A stretch of DNA of 64,000 nucleotides, from NCBI GenBank assembly GCA_949502235.1, contig CATBDC010000017.1:1-64000 (forward strand). Direction: 5' to 3'. Under the pieces are notes generated by a model. The model had not been told where the DNA came from and searched no databases. It was given only the letters and a program-made list of their open reading frames with translations. This DNA is from an uncultured Lachnospiraceae bacterium (GTDB lineage: Bacteria; Bacillota; Clostridia; Lachnospirales; Lachnospiraceae). Each line of letters opens with the position of its first letter. Within the stretch, counting starts at the first letter, position 1. Of the stretch, positions 60,080 to 64,000 are shown in pieces. Both the position numbers and the translations under genes were made by a program.

Positions 60080-61477
60080 ATGGACAGAAAAAACGTATGG
60101 AGCTCTTATACACAGGAGGAGCTTTCAAAGCTTGAGGAAGTAAATAATTTATACAAATCCTGTCTGGATGCAGGCAAGACAGAGCGTGAGTGTGTCAGCA
60201 TTACGGCAGAGATGGCAAGGGAGAAGGGCTACAGAGACCTAAAGGAAATTGTAAAGGCAGGAGAGCCTGTAAAAGCCGGTGACAAGATTTATGCGGTCTG
60301 CATGGATAAGACAATTGTGCTTTTCCATATAGGCAGCGAGCCTCTTGAGAATGGTATGAATCTTCTGGGGGCGCATATTGATTCTCCCCGTATTGACGTA
60401 AAGCAGAATCCTCTTTATGAAAATGAGGAGTTTGCTTATTTTGATACACATTATTACGGCGGAATTAAGAAATACCAGTGGCTTGCGCTTCCTCTTGCGC
60501 TGCACGGTGTTATTGTAAAAAAGGACGGTACGGTGGTTACCGTGAATATCGGGGAGAAGGAGGAGGATCCGGTATTTGTCATTACAGATCTTCTTGTCCA
60601 CCTTGCGGGAGATCAGATGGAAAAGAAGGCGAAAGAGGTGATCGAGGGCGAGAAGCTTGACCTTCTGATTGGAAGCCGTCCGATTGAAAAGGATGAGAGC
60701 CTTGAGAAAGAGGAAAAGGAAGCCGTAAAGAAAAATATTCTTAGTATCCTTAAAGAACGTTATGATATAGAAGAAGAAGACTTTGTATCCGCAGAGCTTG
60801 AGATTGTGCCGGCAGGAAAGGCAAGAGACCTGGGAATTGACAGAAGTATGATTCTCGCATACGGACATGATGACAGGGTGTGCGCATTTACCTCTCTCTT
60901 TGCTATGCTGGATGCGGAAAATATAAAAAGAACTGCCTGCTGTATCCTTGTAGATAAGGAGGAAATCGGTAGCGTAGGGGCAACCGGCATGCATTCGAGA
61001 TTTTTTGAAAATGCCGTGGCTGAGATTATGGAGCTTTCAGGCGGCGGATCTGACCTTAAGCTAAGAAGGGCGCTTCAGAATTCCATGATGCTTTCCTCCG
61101 ATGTAAGCGCAGGCTTTGATCCTATGTTTGCAGAGTGCTTTGAAAAGAGAAGCTCCGCGTTTTTTTCCAAAGGGCTTGTATTTAACAAATTTACAGGAAG
61201 CCGCGGGAAAGGCGGTTCCAATGATGCCAATGCAGAATACATTGCAAGGCTGCGCCGTGTGATGGATGAGGGAAAGGTTGCCTACCAGTTCGCGGAGCTT
61301 GGAAAGGTAGATGTAGGCGGAGGCGGAACCATTGCTTACATTATGGCAAATTACGGCATGGAGGTTATTGACAGCGGCGTGTCAGTACTTTGCATGCATG
61401 CGCCGTGGGAGGCCGCAAGCAAGGCTGACGTATATGAGGCATATAAAGGATATAAGGTATTTTTAGAGGAAATGTAG
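60080..61477 (+). CDS. M18-family aminopeptidase
   Basis: A 465-residue cytosolic zinc aminopeptidase of the aspartyl aminopeptidase (M18) family. Features: LLGAHIDSPRIDVKQNPLYE near residue 95 (metal His and Asp), YGGIKKYQWLALPLALHG near 128, GHDDRVCAFTSLFAML near 264, DKEEIGSVGATGMHS near 298 with the catalytic Glu pair, and CMHAPWEAASKADVYEAY near the end with the last metal His. Full length and no signal sequence. Starts behind AAAGGAGAACAAAGAC. It is followed eight bases later by an unknown membrane-anchored gene. Confidence 0.93.
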   Translation: MDRKNVWSSYTQEELSKLEEVNNLYKSCLDAGKTERECVSITAEMAREKGYRDLKEIVKAGEPVKAGDKIYAVCMDKTIVLFHIGSEPLENGMNLLGAHIDSPRIDVKQNPLYENEEFAYFDTHYYGGIKKYQWLALPLALHGVIVKKDGTVVTVNIGEKEEDPVFVITDLLVHLAGDQMEKKAKEVIEGEKLDLLIGSRPIEKDESLEKEEKEAVKKNILSILKERYDIEEEDFVSAELEIVPAGKARDLGIDRSMILAYGHDDRVCAFTSLFAMLDAENIKRTACCILVDKEEIGSVGATGMHSRFFENAVAEIMELSGGGSDLKLRRALQNSMMLSSDVSAGFDPMFAECFEKRSSAFFSKGLVFNKFTGSRGKGGSNDANAEYIARLRRVMDEGKVAYQFAELGKVDVGGGGTIAYIMANYGMEVIDSGVSVLCMHAPWEAASKADVYEAYKGYKVFLEEM

Positions 61478-61484
61478 GTTTCAG

Positions 61485-62087
61485 ATGGATAAGGAGCAGA
61501 AAAAGCTTTTTAAAGCAATGACATTTGGAAAGAAATTAGAATATCTGTGGATGTATTATAAGGCATGGTTCGCAGGGCTCCTCTTTCTTATAGCGGCTGT
61601 CTGTCTGGGAATCACAATGTACCGGGGAGCCCACACAACGGTACTTTTAAATGTGGCCATTGTGGGCGGGGACAATACCCGGGCAGTAAAATTTGCAGAG
61701 GATTTCGCCAGATATGCAGATATAACTGCTAAGGACGGGGAGATCCGCGTGAAAGCGAACCTGCCCGATGAAAGCAGCGGCAGCTCTCTTCGGACTGCCC
61801 TCACTACCCTCATGGGAGCAGATGCCCTTGATGTTCTTATCTGCTCCGAGGGTGTATATGAGGAATACAGCGGGCAGGGTGCTTTTGTAAGCACGAAGGA
61901 TATCTTGGGAAAGAAGGCAGAAGACTATGGAGATGAGGTGCTTGCAGATGCTGTCTGTGTCGGGAAGGACAGTGTGCCCGGCAGGGAAGAAATGGTCCGG
62001 TATGACAAGATCTATGCGGCCGTATCTGTGAACAGCCAGAATCAGGAGATGGCAGCAGAATTTTTGTGCTACCTGCTGGAAAAATAA
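61485..62087 (+). CDS. Membrane-anchored protein of unknown function
   Basis: A 200-residue protein with a charged N-terminus (about 1-26), one strong membrane helix (about 27-46, WFAGLLFLIAAVCLGITMY), and an extracellular alpha/beta region. A segment such as ADALDVLICSEGVYEEYSGQGAF looks like part of a periplasmic-binding or von Willebrand-like fold. I do not recognise the family with confidence; it resembles the TM-anchored hypothetical proteins often found after regulatory or protease genes in Lachnospiraceae. Probably co-transcribed with the M18 peptidase. The ATG lacks a strong ribosome site. Confidence 0.72.
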   Translation: MDKEQKKLFKAMTFGKKLEYLWMYYKAWFAGLLFLIAAVCLGITMYRGAHTTVLLNVAIVGGDNTRAVKFAEDFARYADITAKDGEIRVKANLPDESSGSSLRTALTTLMGADALDVLICSEGVYEEYSGQGAFVSTKDILGKKAEDYGDEVLADAVCVGKDSVPGREEMVRYDKIYAAVSVNSQNQEMAAEFLCYLLEK

Positions 62088-62130
62088 TCAAAAATTACTT
62101 TAGTTTCTGCTGTCAACTGCGTATAACCTC

Positions 62131-62159
62131 TTGACGAATACTGGCAAAAACAGTAAAAT
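62131..62159 (+). promoter_or_regulatory. Promoter for ppdK
   Basis: TTGACG (62131-62136), exactly 17 bases, TAAAAT (62154-62159). 47 bases before the ATG, with AGGAGGT close to the start. Confidence 0.68.
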
Positions 62160-62206
62160 ATTATGTGCGACTTAGAAAAAAATTAGTTTTTAGGAGGTCA
62201 TGACAA

Positions 62207-64000
62207 ATGGCAAAATGGGTTTATATGTTCACAGAAGGTAACGCAACCATGAGAAACCTTCTTGGCGGTAAAGGTGCGAATCTTGCCGAGATGACAAGCT
62301 TAGGCCTTCCGGTGCCGCAGGGCTTTACCATCACAACAGAAGCCTGCACTCAGTACTATGAGGACGGAAGGTCAATTAATGATGAGATTATGGAACAGAT
62401 CATGGAAGCTGTTACAAAGATGGAGGCCATTACAGAGAAGAAATTCGGTGATAAAGAGAATCCGCTTCTTGTTTCCGTACGTTCCGGTGCAAGAGCATCC
62501 ATGCCGGGTATGATGGATACAATCCTGAATCTTGGTCTTAATGAGGATGTTGTTGAGGTGCTGGCAGAGAAATCTGGCAATCCGCGCTGGGCATGGGACT
62601 GCTACAGAAGATTTATCCAGATGTATTCTGACGTAGTTATGGAGGTCGGCAAGAAATATTTTGAAGAGCTGATCGACAAGATGAAGGAAGAAAAAGGCGT
62701 GAAGCAGGATGTTGAGCTTACTGCAGAGGACTTAAAAGCTCTTGCCGGACAGTTCAAGGCAGAATATAAGGAAAAGATTGGACAGGATTTCCCGTCTGAC
62801 CCGAAGGAACAGTTAATGGGCGCTATCAAGGCCGTATTCCGTTCCTGGGACAACCCGAGAGCCAATGTATACCGTCGTGACAATGATATCCCGTATTCAT
62901 GGGGAACAGCTGTAAACGTACAGTCCATGGCATTTGGAAATATGGGCGATGACTGCGGTACTGGTGTAGCATTTACCCGTGATCCGGCAACAGGAGAAAA
63001 TGGTCTGTTTGGTGAATTCCTTACAAATGCGCAGGGCGAGGACGTAGTTGCAGGTGTCCGCACACCGATGCATATTTCCGAGATGGAGCAGAAATTCCCG
63101 GAGGCATTTGTTCAGTTTAAACAGGTTTGCGAGACGCTTGAGAAGCATTACAGAGATATGCAGGATATGGAGTTTACCGTAGAGCACGGAAAATTATACA
63201 TGCTGCAGACACGTAACGGCAAGAGAACAGCACAGGCTGCCCTTAAGATCGCATGTGACCTTGTAGACGAGGGCATGAGAACAGAGGAAGAGGCAGTAGC
63301 CATGATTGATCCCCGTAACTTAGACACACTTCTTCATCCGCAGTTTGACGTGGCTGCACTTAAGGCTGCTACGCCTCTGGGCAAGGGTCTCGGAGCATCT
63401 CCGGGAGCTGCATGCGGTAAGGTTGTATTCACGGCAGAGGATGCAGTAGAGTGGCATGCAAGGGGCGAGAAGGTCGTTCTTGTACGTCTTGAGACCTCAC
63501 CAGAGGATATTACAGGTATGAAGTCCTCACAGGGTATCCTGACTGTCCGCGGCGGTATGACAAGCCATGCGGCCGTTGTTGCGCGCGGAATGGGTACATG
63601 CTGTGTATCCGGATGCGGCGACATTGCCATGGATGAGGAGAATAAGAAGTTTACACTTGCAGGAAAAGAGTTCCATGAGGGAGATCCCATCTCCATTGAC
63701 GGTACAACAGGTAATATTTATGCCGGAATCATTCCGACTGTTGATGCAAAGATTGCCGGAGAGTTCGGAAGAATCATGGCATGGGCAGATAAGTATAGAA
63801 GATTAAAGGTTCGTACAAATGCTGATACACCGGCAGACGCTAAGAAGGCGGTTGAGCTTGGTGCAGAGGGTATTGGTCTTTGCCGTACAGAGCACATGTT
63901 CTTCGAGGAAGACAGAATTGCTGCATTCCGTGAGATGATCTGTTCAGATACTGTAGAGGAGAGAGAAGCAGCTCTTGAGAAGATTCTTCCTTATCAGCAG
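62207..64000 (+). CDS. ppdK: Pyruvate, phosphate dikinase (5' part, cut by window edge)
   Basis: The first 598 codons of an enzyme usually near 875 residues; no stop occurs before the window ends. It interconverts pyruvate, ATP and Pi with PEP, AMP and PPi. The N-terminal ATP-grasp domain begins WVYMFTEGNATMRNLLGGKG and contains SVRSGARASMPGMMDTILNLG near 90 and FTRDPATGENGLFGEF near 255. The phosphohistidine domain carries GGMTSHAAVVARGMG near 449-463, with the catalytic His at 454. The PEP-binding barrel begins near 530 (LRTNADTP-type, then EGIGLCRTEHMF). Start at 62207 after TAGGAGGTCATGACAA. Codon choice resembles nifJ, suggesting high expression. Confidence 0.96.
   Translation, partial: MAKWVYMFTEGNATMRNLLGGKGANLAEMTSLGLPVPQGFTITTEACTQYYEDGRSINDEIMEQIMEAVTKMEAITEKKFGDKENPLLVSVRSGARASMPGMMDTILNLGLNEDVVEVLAEKSGNPRWAWDCYRRFIQMYSDVVMEVGKKYFEELIDKMKEEKGVKQDVELTAEDLKALAGQFKAEYKEKIGQDFPSDPKEQLMGAIKAVFRSWDNPRANVYRRDNDIPYSWGTAVNVQSMAFGNMGDDCGTGVAFTRDPATGENGLFGEFLTNAQGEDVVAGVRTPMHISEMEQKFPEAFVQFKQVCETLEKHYRDMQDMEFTVEHGKLYMLQTRNGKRTAQAALKIACDLVDEGMRTEEEAVAMIDPRNLDTLLHPQFDVAALKAATPLGKGLGASPGAACGKVVFTAEDAVEWHARGEKVVLVRLETSPEDITGMKSSQGILTVRGGMTSHAAVVARGMGTCCVSGCGDIAMDEENKKFTLAGKEFHEGDPISIDGTTGNIYAGIIPTVDAKIAGEFGRIMAWADKYRRLKVRTNADTPADAKKAVELGAEGIGLCRTEHMFFEEDRIAAFREMICSDTVEEREAALEKILPYQQ

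Noticed and set aside
1-64000. tRNA, rRNA, prophage, insertion sequence or biosynthetic cluster
   Set aside because: Intergenic regions were read on both strands; no cloverleaf, transposase, integrase, phage structural gene or synthase was found.

Overview
The window reads as a chromosomal segment of a low-to-mid GC anaerobic Firmicute, most likely a Lachnospiraceae (class Clostridia). Pointers are PolC-type DNA polymerase III, pyruvate:ferredoxin oxidoreductase, pyruvate phosphate dikinase, a PASTA kinase with PP2C phosphatase, single-chain glycyl-tRNA synthetase, strong AGGAGG-type ribosome sites and a lysine riboswitch driving an NhaC-type transporter. No phage, IS element, CRISPR array, tRNA or rRNA gene was seen; the last gene (ppdK) runs off the right edge. 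|| Layout. 0.1-9 kb: a miniature PocR-like/chemoreceptor-tip protein, an ABC exporter, a DUF2156 protein, two PLP aminotransferases (the second HisC-like), a COG2426 membrane protein, a PfkB sugar kinase, DAHP synthase and a convergent small XRE regulator. 9-17 kb: a small membrane-anchored protein, ispG and polC from one promoter, then a 545-bp gene-free stretch holding a very large structured inverted repeat, an EamA transporter and mnmM. 17-20 kb: pepT on the minus strand and a DUF4143-type ATPase preceded by three 33-bp-spaced repeats. 20-35.5 kb: a long housekeeping run murE-priA-def-fmt-(Zn peptidase)-rsmB-rlmN-prpC-prkC-rsgA-rpe-thiN-ychF-lgt, mostly overlapping or within a few bases. 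35.6-39.2 kb: nifJ from its own promoter. || 39-51 kb is the more accessory part: a membrane-anchored LuxR-type regulator with a membrane partner, a GNAT enzyme, an XRE-Uma2 fusion, PucR with a DUF917/hydantoinase pair, an ECF sigma/anti-sigma pair, and the lysine-riboswitch NhaC gene followed by a second copy of the large structured inverted repeat and by modular palindromic repeats. 51-64 kb: M16C peptidase, era, a YqzL-like small gene, recO, glycyl-tRNA synthetase, tdh-kbl (threonine to glycine), an M18 aminopeptidase, a membrane-anchored unknown, and ppdK. || The most interesting content is non-coding. Two elements (about 15.15-15.41 kb and 50.55-50.80 kb) share a gap-free 130-nt core that folds into several stems with many compensatory changes. 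In both, the core sits between about 60-bp, almost perfectly complementary arms whose sequences are unrelated between the copies. A second family of palindromes (GGGGACRGGGTAAA) supplies the last codons and stops of three different genes, including both members of one convergent pair. A third family (GTTACTG..CAGTAAC modules) recurs in five or six intergenic regions.
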